From Planctomycetota bacterium (GTDB lineage Bacteria; Planctomycetota; Planctomycetia; Gemmatales; Gemmataceae), in NCBI GenBank assembly GCA_021781415.1, contig JAJXWW010000144.1, positions 1-64,000 of the forward strand: 64,000 bases of DNA, written 5' to 3'. The notes under the pieces are model-generated. The model was given only the letters and a program-made list of their open reading frames with translations. It ran no database searches and was not told the DNA's origin. This document shows positions 35,191-44,640 of this stretch, piece after piece (within the stretch, counting starts at the first letter, position 1; every line of letters starts with the position of its first letter). A program made the position numbers and the translations under genes.

Positions 35191-35414
35191 TTTTTGGTAG
35201 CCTTGGACCTAAATAGTTACTGGTTACTAACCGGGTAAAAAGTACAAGAGAGATTCAATCTACAGCCACAACGGCCCGAGCGAGACGCAAACAACGTCGT
35301 TTCATTGTACGAACCTGTTCGTTATTGTTGTGTTCTCGTTCATGGTCTGACCGAGACACTGACACGCCAGTGAAACCAGTGCTTACTCCCAAGCATCTTC
35401 TCCTCCTACACGCC
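35191..35414. other. intergenic region upstream of helicase with palindrome
   Basis: 224 bp with no gene. GGTTA-C-TAACC at 35222-35232 is a perfect inverted repeat, preceded by a related GTTAC at 35216-35220. On the minus strand it sits about 30-40 bp before the helicase ATG, where a -10 region and operator would be. It is less GC-rich than its surroundings. Confidence 0.5.
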
Positions 35415-37697
35415 TCACCACGCTCTACCGCAGAACCAGGCCAACACCGTCTCGCCCAGAACGAAGACGAACAATGCCGTCAATAGCCACATGGTCCATT
35501 CGCTTTTCATCCGCGCGCCGTCGCCGAATAGCCCGCTGTCATCGCCGGCGCTCCAGTGGGCAACCTTGGCTCCCGTGAGCGCGTCGATCTCTTCGGGCCG
35601 CAACGGTTGCAGTTGTTCGCTATCGCGCACGTCGGGAGTGACGGCGAACGGCACGCCATCCGGCTCGTCGAGGATTCGTTCGCCATCGGGTTCCTCGGCT
35701 CCGGGCTGCGCGGCTCGATTGGCAGCCACGATGCGATAGATTCCGGCCTTCGCCGTGTCCTCGGCCGTCACGAGGGGCCGACCGGCCACCGTTTCCGGAT
35801 AGCCCAGTCGCACCGACTCGCCGTCGGGACGCACGAGGTCGTAGGCCGCCGTCGTGCCGGCTTTAGGCGCTTGCCATTGCAACGGTTCGCCGGCGATGCG
35901 ATTGTGCGCCTCCGGCTGCCCCTGCAACAAATAATTGAGCGACATCTGTACGAACGGCACGAACGGCGGCGCGATGAACCAATCGGTCCATTGGGGATCG
36001 CTCATGGAGGTTGTGACGAACATCACCTCGCCCTCGCCGGGCCGCTTGCGCCCGACGACGGCCGGCATCCCGTTGCCATAGCGCAACAGCACGCGGGTCT
36101 CGTCGAGCGAATCGGTGCCTTGCGGCTGTTTTTCCAACTCGACGATGCGGCGGACTTCAATGCGATCGACCCCGGCGTAGCCTTCCTCCTCGCGGAATTT
36201 GGCGAAAGGATTCGTCTCGGCGCTCTGGCGGTCCAGCGTCCACGGTTTGTCGCCGGGCGAATGAGACACTTTGGCGATCTTCATGGGTAGCAATCTTCGT
36301 TGCTCGAACAGCAGACGATTGTAAGCCTCCGGCTCGACGTTCCCGCCGGAGAAGATCATCAGCCCGTGGCCATCGCGGACGAAGGAGGCGAGGCTCTTGA
36401 CGAACTCCGGCGCGAGGCTGCCGCCCTCGTTCTTGCCGTTGGCCTCCAGTCGCACATTGACCAGGATGCACAGATCTTTGTTGACGAGCGAACGCGGCGT
36501 GGCTCGCGCCGCCGATGTGACTTGCGCGGGTAGATTCAAAGCGTGCTGGAGGAAAAAGCTACCGGCATTGCGTGGCTCAAGGTCATTGGGCGCGCCATCG
36601 ACGACTAAGATGCCGACGCGGTCGTGAACGACGATCACTTCGTCGAAACGGTTGTCGCCGTCGAGATCGTCCGCTTTCAGTCGCGCCGTGAGGATACGGC
36701 GGCCAGCGCGGTCGAGCATTCCGGTCAGCAGGACGGCGCGCGTCTCTCCCGGCTTGAGTTCTTCGAGAAGGCGGGTATCGCTCTCGGCCGTTTTGCCGTC
36801 TACTTCGAGGCTAACGCTCAGGTTTCGCAGAGCGTTCGCCGAGGTGTTGCGCACCAAGACGGCGAAGTCGGCGCGTTCGCCGGTGCGCAGGCTGCTCTGC
36901 GGCGTGATGCCGACGATGGCGGCGTTATCGGGGGTTCGCTGAGCGCAATGCACGAGATGAATGCGAGCGGTGCCTTGCAACTCTTTGAGCTTTTCGGAGA
37001 GCGACGAGGCTTGGGCTTCCCAGCCGCGCCGCTGCATGTCGCCGAACAGATACAGCTCCTTGTTCGGCGATTGGCCGCGCCGCAGCGTCGCCGCCGCTTC
37101 GCCGATGCCGGGCAATAGATCGCTGCCTTGTTGAGAGAGTTCCATCTCAGCGACAATTTTCCGCGCTTGGTCCAGGTGCGACGGCGTTTGTGGCCCCACG
37201 AGCGCGGCGCGGTCGGAGACGGCGATCACCTGCGCGGTCGAATGCGGCGGCAAACTCGTCAGCACGGCCAACGCCGCCGCCTTGGCTCGGTCGATTCGCC
37301 GAACCGTGCCGTCTCCGGCGGCAAACTCTTTGAGCGCGGAAAGGTACACGTCGCTGCCTGGTTCGATCGGCGCGACTCCATCGCGCGCCCCCATGCTCAG
37401 CGAATTGTCGATCAATAAGACCGCATCGACCGCGTCGCCCTGTCCTCCGCCGCGCGCCGCCGTCGTCGAAGGCCGCGCCAGGGCCAGGGCCAACAGAGCG
37501 AGGACCGCGACGCGCAGGACGAGCAACAGCAATTCTTGGAAACGCAGTCGCCGACTCGTTTGTTCGATGCTGTCGAGCAGAAACTTCATCGCCGCCCACG
37601 GCACGGTGCGATAGCGGCTGCGATAGAAGAAATGCAGCGCGATCGGGATGCCGCAAGCCGCCAAACCGCCGAGCAGATAAGGTGCGAGGAACGACAT
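35415..37697 (-). CDS. BatA-like protein with N-terminal BatA and VWA domains
   Basis: A 760-residue membrane protein. ATG 37697 (MSFLAPYLLGGLAACGIPIALHFF) opens the BatA N-terminal helix; a second helix (LLLVLRVAVLALLALALARP) is near 60. A VWA domain follows with MIDAS motif LLIDNSLSMG at about 95. A large periplasmic region and a final membrane helix end the chain. It is 14 bp after the DUF58 gene, in the MoxR-DUF58-BatA order seen in aerotolerance-type operons. Work in other bacteria links this order to envelope stress or protein maturation; the exact job here is unknown. Confidence 0.9.
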   Translation of the reverse strand: MSFLAPYLLGGLAACGIPIALHFFYRSRYRTVPWAAMKFLLDSIEQTSRRLRFQELLLLVLRVAVLALLALALARPSTTAARGGGQGDAVDAVLLIDNSLSMGARDGVAPIEPGSDVYLSALKEFAAGDGTVRRIDRAKAAALAVLTSLPPHSTAQVIAVSDRAALVGPQTPSHLDQARKIVAEMELSQQGSDLLPGIGEAAATLRRGQSPNKELYLFGDMQRRGWEAQASSLSEKLKELQGTARIHLVHCAQRTPDNAAIVGITPQSSLRTGERADFAVLVRNTSANALRNLSVSLEVDGKTAESDTRLLEELKPGETRAVLLTGMLDRAGRRILTARLKADDLDGDNRFDEVIVVHDRVGILVVDGAPNDLEPRNAGSFFLQHALNLPAQVTSAARATPRSLVNKDLCILVNVRLEANGKNEGGSLAPEFVKSLASFVRDGHGLMIFSGGNVEPEAYNRLLFEQRRLLPMKIAKVSHSPGDKPWTLDRQSAETNPFAKFREEEGYAGVDRIEVRRIVELEKQPQGTDSLDETRVLLRYGNGMPAVVGRKRPGEGEVMFVTTSMSDPQWTDWFIAPPFVPFVQMSLNYLLQGQPEAHNRIAGEPLQWQAPKAGTTAAYDLVRPDGESVRLGYPETVAGRPLVTAEDTAKAGIYRIVAANRAAQPGAEEPDGERILDEPDGVPFAVTPDVRDSEQLQPLRPEEIDALTGAKVAHWSAGDDSGLFGDGARMKSEWTMWLLTALFVFVLGETVLAWFCGRAW

Positions 37698-37711
37698 AGA
37701 AGCCCCGAAAA

Positions 37712-38596
37712 TCACGGTCCCTGTAAACGCCGAGCCAAATACTCCGTCAACGTCTGCGCCAGCGGGCGCGACGTGTCCATCAACGCATAATCGCAGCGAT
37801 TCGCCCGACAACCAGCCGTCAGCTCGTCCAAATAGCGTTGCACCGCCCGCAGGTACGTCGGTCGAATCAAATGGGGGCGGGTCAGAACGTGCATGCGTTC
37901 CTCCATCGCGTCGAACTTCGTCATGCCCTCGAAGGGGAAGCCGATCTCATCGGGATGGAGAACGTGAAAGACGGTGACTTCGTGTCCCTGAAAGCGCAGG
38001 TGTTGCAGCGCGTTCATCAGGCTGGGCACATCGTCGAAGCAATCGGAGATCAGAAACACCAGGCCGCGCCGCCGGGCTTGCTGGGCCAGATCGTGCAACA
38101 GCGGGGCGATGGCCGTCTTCTCGCGCGGTTCGGCGCTTTCCAGCTGTTGCAAGATCGTCTGCATGTGGCCCGGTTGGCTGCTCGGAGGAAGACGGAAGCG
38201 CCAGGCCGAATCGAAGATGCCCAGGCTGACGCTGTCGCGTTGATGGATAATCACATAAGCCAGTGTTGCCGCGATCAGCTTGGCGTATTCCAGTTTGTTC
38301 GTCCCTCCCTCGCCGTAGAGCATCGAGCGGCTGGCATCGACGACGACGTGGCCGATAAAATTCGTCTCCTGTTCGTACTGCTTGATGGTGTAGCGCTCGG
38401 AGCGGCCGTAGCTCTTCCAGTCGATGTGGCGGATGTCGTCGCCGGGAACGTACTCGCGGTGCTGCACGAACTCGACGGAAAAGCCGCGATAGGGACTTTT
38501 GTGATCGCCGATGCGCAATCCCTCGACGACGCCGCGCGCCTTGAGTCCCAAGGCTTGGGCGCGAGCGACAACATCGGCTGGTAAGGTTTGTGTCAT
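37712..38596 (-). CDS. DUF58 domain protein
   Basis: A 294-residue soluble protein of the DUF58 family (PF01882), related to VWA domains. The signature GDDIRHIDWKSYGRSERY, then IKQYEQETNF, lies near 50-80, and VVDASRSMLYGEGG near 90 provides a MIDAS-like site. DUF58 proteins almost always accompany MoxR ATPases, and here the MoxR gene precedes by 45 bp and BatA follows by 14 bp. It is thought to act as the adaptor of the MoxR chaperone. Confidence 0.95.
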   Translation of the reverse strand: MTQTLPADVVARAQALGLKARGVVEGLRIGDHKSPYRGFSVEFVQHREYVPGDDIRHIDWKSYGRSERYTIKQYEQETNFIGHVVVDASRSMLYGEGGTNKLEYAKLIAATLAYVIIHQRDSVSLGIFDSAWRFRLPPSSQPGHMQTILQQLESAEPREKTAIAPLLHDLAQQARRRGLVFLISDCFDDVPSLMNALQHLRFQGHEVTVFHVLHPDEIGFPFEGMTKFDAMEERMHVLTRPHLIRPTYLRAVQRYLDELTAGCRANRCDYALMDTSRPLAQTLTEYLARRLQGP

Positions 38597-38641
38597 AACG
38601 AAGAACCCATAGACACCGCCTCCGCGGTGAATCCTTTTGTC

Positions 38642-39661
38642 TTACGCGGCCTGGTTCTTGGGGATGGCTTGCAACAGGCGTTGGATCACGTCGTCCACGC
38701 TGATGCCTTCGCTCTGGGCGGTGAAGTTGGGGATGAGGCGATGGCGGAGGATCGGCGGAGCGACGGCGGCCACGTCGGCGGCGGAGACGTGAACGTTGCC
38801 GTTCAGGATGGCATGCGCTTTGGCGGCGAGGATCAGGTTCATGCTGGCGCGCGGGCCGGCTCCCCACGTCAACCATTTGTTCACGAAGTCCGCCGCTTCC
38901 GGCGTGTTGGGGCGGGTCATGCGCGTCAGACGCTTGGCGTAAGCGAACACGTGGTCGGCCACCGGAACCCGGCGGACGACGTGCTGCAAGCGCAGAATAT
39001 CGTCGCCGTGCAGGATCTTGCCGATGGAGAAGGACACATCCGACGTGCCTTGCCGCATGATCCGTTCCTCTTCCGCGTCGCTGGGATAATCGACTTTGAT
39101 GAGGAACAAGAAGCGGTCGAGCTGGGCTTCGGGCAGGGGATAGGTTCCCTCTTGTTCGATGGGGTTCTGCGTGGCCAAGACGAAGAACGGATCTTTCATG
39201 GGATAATCGCTGCCGCCAATGGAGACTTTGCGCTCTTGCATGGCTTCGAGGAGCGCGGCTTGGGTTTTCGGCGGCGTGCGGTTGATCTCGTCGGCGAGCA
39301 GGATGTTGGCGAATACGGGTCCGGGTAAGAACTTGAACATACGTTGCTTGCTGACCGGATCGTCTTGAATGACCTCGGTTCCGGTGATGTCCGACGGCAT
39401 GAGATCGGGGGTGAACTGAATGCGTTTGAAACTCATGTCGAGCGCTTGGGCCAACGTGCTGACCATGAGCGTCTTGGCCAAACCGGGCACGCCCATGAGC
39501 AGGGCGTGGCCGCGACAAAAGATCGCCGTAAGTAGCTGATCGAGAACGTGTTCCTGGCCGACGATGATCTTGCCGATCTCCTGGCGGAGTTGGCGGTGGG
39601 CGGATCGCAGTTGCTCGACGGCTTGGACATCGGCGGCGGAGACGGGTTCAGCAGTATTCAT
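38642..39661 (-). CDS. MoxR AAA+ ATPase
   Basis: A 339-residue AAA+ ATPase of the MoxR family. ATG 39661 is chosen because the region upstream in the same frame is arginine-rich non-conserved sequence. Walker A GVPGLAKT is at about 56-63, Walker B ILLADEINRTPPKTQ near 117, sensor 1 LATQNPIEQEGTYPLPEAQLD near 155 (quoted here only in part: ATQNPIEQEGTYPL). It is the first gene of the MoxR-DUF58-BatA cluster and would power assembly or maturation of a target in the envelope. Confidence 0.95.
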   Translation of the reverse strand: MNTAEPVSAADVQAVEQLRSAHRQLRQEIGKIIVGQEHVLDQLLTAIFCRGHALLMGVPGLAKTLMVSTLAQALDMSFKRIQFTPDLMPSDITGTEVIQDDPVSKQRMFKFLPGPVFANILLADEINRTPPKTQAALLEAMQERKVSIGGSDYPMKDPFFVLATQNPIEQEGTYPLPEAQLDRFLFLIKVDYPSDAEEERIMRQGTSDVSFSIGKILHGDDILRLQHVVRRVPVADHVFAYAKRLTRMTRPNTPEAADFVNKWLTWGAGPRASMNLILAAKAHAILNGNVHVSAADVAAVAPPILRHRLIPNFTAQSEGISVDDVIQRLLQAIPKNQAA

Positions 39662-40347
39662 TTCTGGATGCTCACTCGGTTGGTCGGACACACTCGCGCG
39701 CCGGACAGACGACGACCGGCGGGAGAATCTCACACGGGACCGCGTTCGGGAGAGGCCGAGGCGGGCCTAACGAGGCAGGCGGCTCACGGAGGGCAGGAGC
39801 AGAGGCGGATATGATTCTAACGGCCCCATGGGCGCAATGCAAGCAGCAAAGCGAACGGTTTCGCGTTTTTGCGAAGACAGGCCAACGTCGAGAAATCGTA
39901 GGGTTCCCCTGTCTTGGATCACCAAGATTGAACCGTATCCGTCCATGGATTCGCTCGCCTCGCCGCGGTCGTCGAACAATGGAACGAAAAGGGTCGAAGA
40001 ACCGTGCTGCGTAGCCTGGGTAGGTGTTCGTCTGATACTTGGGTGGGAACGGGGATTTGCCCTAGCCCAGATTGCGCACCCCAGAGAACGCAGTGAGCGC
40101 AGAGGAAGCAGGAGAAATGAGTTAAGTACACCGGCCTCGCATGTCGCCGGGGCAAGCTCGTTCGACCCTCCATGAGTTTAAACTCTTGAGATTCAATCTC
40201 CGTGATCTCCGCGGTGACATATTCGGGCTAGACATTCGCTCGGTTCTCATGGTATGCCGCGCGGACGCAGAGATTTTCATAAGTCGCTCAGCGCCGCCAG
40301 GCGAGGCGTCTTCCGGGATTCGACGTTCAAAGGATCTCAGGGCGGTA
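39662..40347. other. divergent intergenic region with interspersed repeat
   Basis: About 690 bp between the MoxR gene and the M1-barrel gene. No gene is supported; the left half shows no recognisable feature and the right part contains repeat copy 2 (40061-40231). Confidence 0.6.
40061..40231. repeat. interspersed repeat, copy 2
   Basis: Matches 12990-13173 from GCCCAGATTGCGC to the ATTCGGG end, with small insertions and deletions. It also carries the GAGTTTAAACTCTTGAGA palindromic stretch. Both copies lie just upstream of genes for exported proteins, in either orientation relative to the gene. Confidence 0.75.
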
Positions 40348-43300
40348 ATGGATCGAGCTACGATTAACTCGCAATTCCGCCTCGCGCTCGGCGCGTTGGC
40401 GTTGATTTTGACCGCCGACCCAACGCGGGCCGGCGCGCCGTCTCCCTTGCCGCGCTATTTCCTCGATATCCAACTCGACACCGATGCCCACCTTGCCGTC
40501 GTGCGCCAACGCATCGTCTGGACCAATTGCCAAGCGCGACCGGCCAACGAACTGATCTTCAACGCCCATAGCCACTATCAGCTGCCCGATAAAGATGTGG
40601 GCATGACCTCCAAGATTTTCGAGATCTTGCGGATGATGCCCAGCGAATCGCTCGACTTCGAGGGCCACGCCCTAGATGTCCGCAAAGTGCGTTTGATGAA
40701 GATAGAACGCGAGGAGAATACGGAAGAATTGGGGCAACCGCGCAAAGTGGAGGGGACGGCGAGCGGGGGTAAAACTCAGGGGGCTGACGCCCCCCGCTCG
40801 GCGGAGAAGACTCAGGGGGCCGACGCCCCCCGCTCGCCGGACGGCGACCGTTTGCCGTTTCACTACGACGAGAAGAACGACTCGGCGTTGGTCGTCCCTC
40901 TGCCGCGTCCGCTGCTTGAGGGCGAGACGGTTACGGTCGATCTGGACTTCGTCTTGAAGCTACCGGAGAAGTACGGACGCTGGGGACACTGGCGTGGCAT
41001 CACCTATCTCACGAACTGGCTGCCGGTGTTGGCGGTGTACAATCAAACTGGGTGGCAGCCGACGCCTTACGTTTGCTGGCATCAGCCGTTCTACAACGAA
41101 GCCGGACTGTACACGGCGCGGCTGACGCTGCCGTGCCAGCAAAAAGTCGCCTGCTCGGCGGCGGTGTTGACCGATACCTCGTTGGCCAACGGTCGGCGAC
41201 AAATCGACTTCGCCCCCTTTTACGCGCGCGACTTCTCGCTCGTTTGCAGCGACCGCTTCCACGAATACACCGGCAAGTGCGGCGATATTACCGTCCGCTG
41301 CTTGGCCGATCCGAAACACGAACACCACGCGCGCTTCGCCGTCGAAAGCGCCCGCGAGGCGTTGGCGACCTATAGCCGTTGGTTCGGTCCCTATCCCTAT
41401 CGACATTTTACCGTCGTCGAGTCGTATTTCGGTTGGAACAGCAACGAATGCTCCGGTCTCATTCTGATCGACTCGCGCATCCTCGGCATGCCCAAATTGG
41501 CCAAGGGGTTCGTCGATTATCTGGTGGCCCAGGCAACCTGCCATCAATGGTGGTACAACGTGGTCGGCACGCACGGCTACAGTGAAACGTGGATGGACGA
41601 AGGGGTGGCCACCTATTTCGCCTACCGCTTGATGAAGACGAAATACGGAGCCAACGATCCGCTCGTCAACTACCCTACGGGTCTGAAATGGCTGCCCAAC
41701 GTCCGCCGCAGCGACTACCGCTACTTCAACCTGTACGGAACCATCGCACGCGCCGAGTTGCAGCCGACCGTGCAAGACATTCCCAAGTTTGGACACATCG
41801 TCGATCTTTATAGTATGTGTTACGAGCGCGGCAGCAAAATCATCGGCATGATCGAACACGATCTGGGCGAGAAAGCCTTTTTCGAATTCATGCGCTTCGT
41901 CTACGAGCGGCACGCCTGGGGCATCCTCCGAGTGGCCGATTTTCAGCGCGATCTCGAGCAGTTCACGCACAAATCGTGGCAGACCTTTTTCGATCGTTGG
42001 GTCTACGGTGCCGGAGTCAGCGATTGGTGCGTCGAAGACGTGAAAATCCAATCGACGGCGTCGGGCCGACCGCATCTGCCCCGCATGGTATACGGCCGCT
42101 ATAGCTCGGCGATGAAGAGTTGGTGCCGACCCAAAAATCCCTGTAAGGTCACGGTGATCGTCAAGCAAAAGGCCGACTACAACGATCCGACCGTGCTGGG
42201 CATTCGGCTGGACGACGGCGAGGGCTATCAAATCCGCATCCCCATCGTGCCGGAGACGGGTCTAGTCGAGACCACCGATCCGCCCGGCCGCGTCGAGACC
42301 CTGGCCGACAATCGCGTCCGAATCGAAGTCGAACTACCGACTTGGCCGACGCAAATCACCGTCGATCCCGATGAGATTCTCGTCGATCGCAATCCGGCGA
42401 ACAACTATTGGAAGCCGAGCTTTCGCGTCCGACCCACGCCGCTGTACACCTTCCTCGACGAGACGGATCTGACCAACGCCTACGACCGTTGGAATCTCAT
42501 TTTCGGGCCGTGGATCTTCGCGCCGACTTACGATAATCCGTGGTTCACGCGCTCGACGCGCTTCGGAGTGCGCGGGGGGGGCTATCGCACGGCGTCTTTC
42601 GAGGGCGGCGGGTACGCCGCCTATCGCACCGACTACCGCGATTTCGTCGAAGGGGTCGATGCCATTTTCGATCATTGGCCCTTCCCGCACACCGAGGCCG
42701 GCTTCGTCTTCGAACGCCGATTTGCCGGCACGCTCAAGGGGGAAGACAACGCCAACATCGGCGTCGCCTACGCCCGCTATGTGATCGACTATGGCGATAG
42801 CCTTTATCTGCCACCCTTCCAATATGCCGAGGTGTTCACGACCATTCAGGACGATTTGCTGCCCTTGGCGCGAGATACGGTGCCCGGCGCGGAGCGCTTT
42901 CGCCATCAAGGCATGGGCGGTGCCCACTATCACATCAACTATCTGACGCCGTACTGGAATCCCGAAGGCGGCTTCTCGGCGGACGTCAGCTACGCCGGCG
43001 GACTCGTGCTGCCGGGCGAAGCGCAAACCATCGACGGCTCGCATCAATTTCTCGGACAGGCGACCTACGTGCAAGCCATGCCGGACGGTCTGGGGTGGTT
43101 TTCCGACACCGTGTTCGCCTTTCGCGCCTACGGGGCCTTTGGCCTGCCCAACAACGTGCAGTATTTTGCGATGGGGGGCAGTTCGTTATTCCGCGGCTAC
43201 GATTTGGCTCAACGTCAGGGCAATGCCCTTTGGGTGGGCAGCGTGGAATGGCGATTCCCGGTGGCGCGGGAGCTGAATTGGGCCTTCTTCGACCGCGCGT

Positions 43301-43527
43301 TTAACTTGCGCGGCATCTATGCGGCGGCGTTCTGCGACGTGGGCAACGTCTACTTGCGCGGTCAAACCGTGGGTAACGGCGTCGCCGAGGCCGTGGGCGC
43401 GGGCTTGCGACTCGATGTCGCCTGGTTCACTTTCGTCGAACGCACCATCTTCCGCCTCGACGCTGCCAAAACCGTCAACAGCACCGCCCCCATGCAAATC
43501 TGGGCGGGAATCGAGCATCCATTTTGA
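40348..43527 (+). CDS. inactive M1-peptidase-like domain fused to an Omp85-type beta barrel
   Basis: A 1059-residue exported protein with signal peptide (FRLALGALALILTADP). Residues about 30-600 follow the M1 aminopeptidase layout. The zinc motif HExxH is QATCH at 395-399, with the third ligand Glu 418 (WMDEGVA) kept at the exact x18 spacing, so one zinc ligand and the catalytic Glu are lost. From about 700 the protein becomes an outer-membrane barrel with GGSSLFRGYDLA (the Omp85 L6-loop R-G-Y/F motif) and a terminal phenylalanine. Residues 136-168 contain two in-frame copies of a palindromic repeat. ATG 40348 has AGGGCGG upstream. Confidence 0.85.
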   Translation: MDRATINSQFRLALGALALILTADPTRAGAPSPLPRYFLDIQLDTDAHLAVVRQRIVWTNCQARPANELIFNAHSHYQLPDKDVGMTSKIFEILRMMPSESLDFEGHALDVRKVRLMKIEREENTEELGQPRKVEGTASGGKTQGADAPRSAEKTQGADAPRSPDGDRLPFHYDEKNDSALVVPLPRPLLEGETVTVDLDFVLKLPEKYGRWGHWRGITYLTNWLPVLAVYNQTGWQPTPYVCWHQPFYNEAGLYTARLTLPCQQKVACSAAVLTDTSLANGRRQIDFAPFYARDFSLVCSDRFHEYTGKCGDITVRCLADPKHEHHARFAVESAREALATYSRWFGPYPYRHFTVVESYFGWNSNECSGLILIDSRILGMPKLAKGFVDYLVAQATCHQWWYNVVGTHGYSETWMDEGVATYFAYRLMKTKYGANDPLVNYPTGLKWLPNVRRSDYRYFNLYGTIARAELQPTVQDIPKFGHIVDLYSMCYERGSKIIGMIEHDLGEKAFFEFMRFVYERHAWGILRVADFQRDLEQFTHKSWQTFFDRWVYGAGVSDWCVEDVKIQSTASGRPHLPRMVYGRYSSAMKSWCRPKNPCKVTVIVKQKADYNDPTVLGIRLDDGEGYQIRIPIVPETGLVETTDPPGRVETLADNRVRIEVELPTWPTQITVDPDEILVDRNPANNYWKPSFRVRPTPLYTFLDETDLTNAYDRWNLIFGPWIFAPTYDNPWFTRSTRFGVRGGGYRTASFEGGGYAAYRTDYRDFVEGVDAIFDHWPFPHTEAGFVFERRFAGTLKGEDNANIGVAYARYVIDYGDSLYLPPFQYAEVFTTIQDDLLPLARDTVPGAERFRHQGMGGAHYHINYLTPYWNPEGGFSADVSYAGGLVLPGEAQTIDGSHQFLGQATYVQAMPDGLGWFSDTVFAFRAYGAFGLPNNVQYFAMGGSSLFRGYDLAQRQGNALWVGSVEWRFPVARELNWAFFDRAFNLRGIYAAAFCDVGNVYLRGQTVGNGVAEAVGAGLRLDVAWFTFVERTIFRLDAAKTVNSTAPMQIWAGIEHPF
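40774..40836. repeat. two palindromic repeats inside a coding region, family 3
   Basis: Two 27-bp units (ACTCAGGGGGCTGACGCCCC...; one base apart) at 40774-40800 and 40810-40836. Each codes for T-Q-G-A-D-A-P-R-S. The reverse complement of the same family lies at 48811-48837. Confidence 0.85.
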
Positions 43528-43637
43528 AGAAGTAGTCAGTAGTCAGGAGCCAGTAGTCAGCAGTCGGGAATTCGCCATGTTGTGGGCATTCCTGGCTACT
43601 GACTACTGGCTACTGACTACTGGCTACTGACTACTTC
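43528..43637. repeat. hairpin built of AGTAGTCAGTAG-type repeats between convergent genes
   Basis: The left arm (43531-43563) carries AGTAGTCAGTAGTCAG and CCAGTAGTCAG; the right arm has three perfect tandem units of TGGCTACTGACTAC at 43593-43634. The arms are complementary and could form a long terminator-like stem. The stop codon of the minus-strand gene (43631-43633) lies in the last unit. Confidence 0.85.
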
Positions 43638-44503
43638 TCCAACGGCGAGGGTTCCGGCAGTCTCTCGCGCTTGGGGAGTTCGGGCTTGTCGCCGTTCTCC
43701 GGTTTGTCGGCGTCGGTGTCTTCGGCGACCTTAATGGTAACTTGGAAACCGAAGTCCTTTTTGACCGCTCCGTGGAATGGCTCTTTGTAGCTGAGCCACA
43801 AGGGGTCGATGGCCGGGTCGGGAGCGAACTCCGCCGACGGTCCCTTGGTCGGCAGCACGGTGGGTTGGGCCATCGCCGACACGCGAAACGTCTGATGCAG
43901 TGTGTAACGGCCCGCCGTCACCGGCACGCTCTGAGGTCCGTCGTGATCGTTGACGGAGAGGCTCTGTTTACCGCAAACGGAATGGGGCGGCACGCAGAGA
44001 CTGAGGAGACTCTGCGAGCCGACACCGATGGCGGCACAAGCGTTTTCGTATCCCGCTCCATCGCGCATACCGTGGCTGCGCAACAGACCGATGACGCGGC
44101 CCTCCATCGTCAACTTGCCCTTTTTCACTTTGGGATTATCGAAGGATAACTCGAAACATTGTTCGAGATCGAACGCCTGGGCGGCATGGGCTTCGCGCAG
44201 CGCGCCGTAGGCCAAGGCCGCGCCGGACATGGTGATGACGAGCGTATCGGGCGCGGGTTGCGCGACGTCGATGTTGCCTCCGCCGGTATGCGTGCAGCCG
44301 CGCCGCTCCGGTGTGACGTGGCCGTGACGCGGGCCGAGGACGAACGAAATCGGCGGCGACGAGGGCGAGGCCGGCTGCACGGTGATGTTCACCGGCGTGC
44401 CCGGCTGTGCCGTGGTCTTCTCCTGTGCGTTCAGCGTCCATGGCACCAGCAACCCTACTGCCGCCGCCCATGCGCTTCGTTTCCCAATCCATCGGGTCAA
44501 CAT
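43631..44503 (-). CDS. secreted hypothetical protein
   Basis: A 290-residue exported protein; ATG 44503 opens a signal peptide (RSAWAAAVGLLVPWTLNAQ). The longer frame runs into REP-like repeats and is not preferred. I do not recognise a family. The middle is rich in small residues with paired cysteines (RGCTHTGGGN, YENACAAIG, LSLCVPPHSVCG) that could form disulfides; the tail is acidic and proline-rich. It is followed closely by the porin gene upstream and may be co-transcribed with it. Its stop codon comes from a repeat element. Confidence 0.7.
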   Translation of the reverse strand: MLTRWIGKRSAWAAAVGLLVPWTLNAQEKTTAQPGTPVNITVQPASPSSPPISFVLGPRHGHVTPERRGCTHTGGGNIDVAQPAPDTLVITMSGAALAYGALREAHAAQAFDLEQCFELSFDNPKVKKGKLTMEGRVIGLLRSHGMRDGAGYENACAAIGVGSQSLLSLCVPPHSVCGKQSLSVNDHDGPQSVPVTAGRYTLHQTFRVSAMAQPTVLPTKGPSAEFAPDPAIDPLWLSYKEPFHGAVKKDFGFQVTIKVAEDTDADKPENGDKPELPKRERLPEPSPLEK

Positions 44504-44533
44504 GCTCTCTCTCCTCCAATAAAACGAGTCCGG

Positions 44534-44640
44534 CGAACCGGCAGCGCAAGCTGCCGGGTTCTGATCGCCATACCGGCAGCGCAAGCTGCCGGTTCGCCAT
44601 ACCAGGCAGCTTACGCTGCCCGTTTGCCTACCAGCGAATA
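44534..44640. repeat. REP-like palindromes, family 1
   Basis: Three palindromes of the GGCAGCGCAAGCTGCC type follow one another between the porin stop and the next gene. The last overlaps the 3' end of the porin gene region. Confidence 0.8.

Noticed and set aside
43593-43634. CRISPR-like direct repeats
   Set aside because: Three 14-bp units without spacers; they are tandem repeats within a hairpin.
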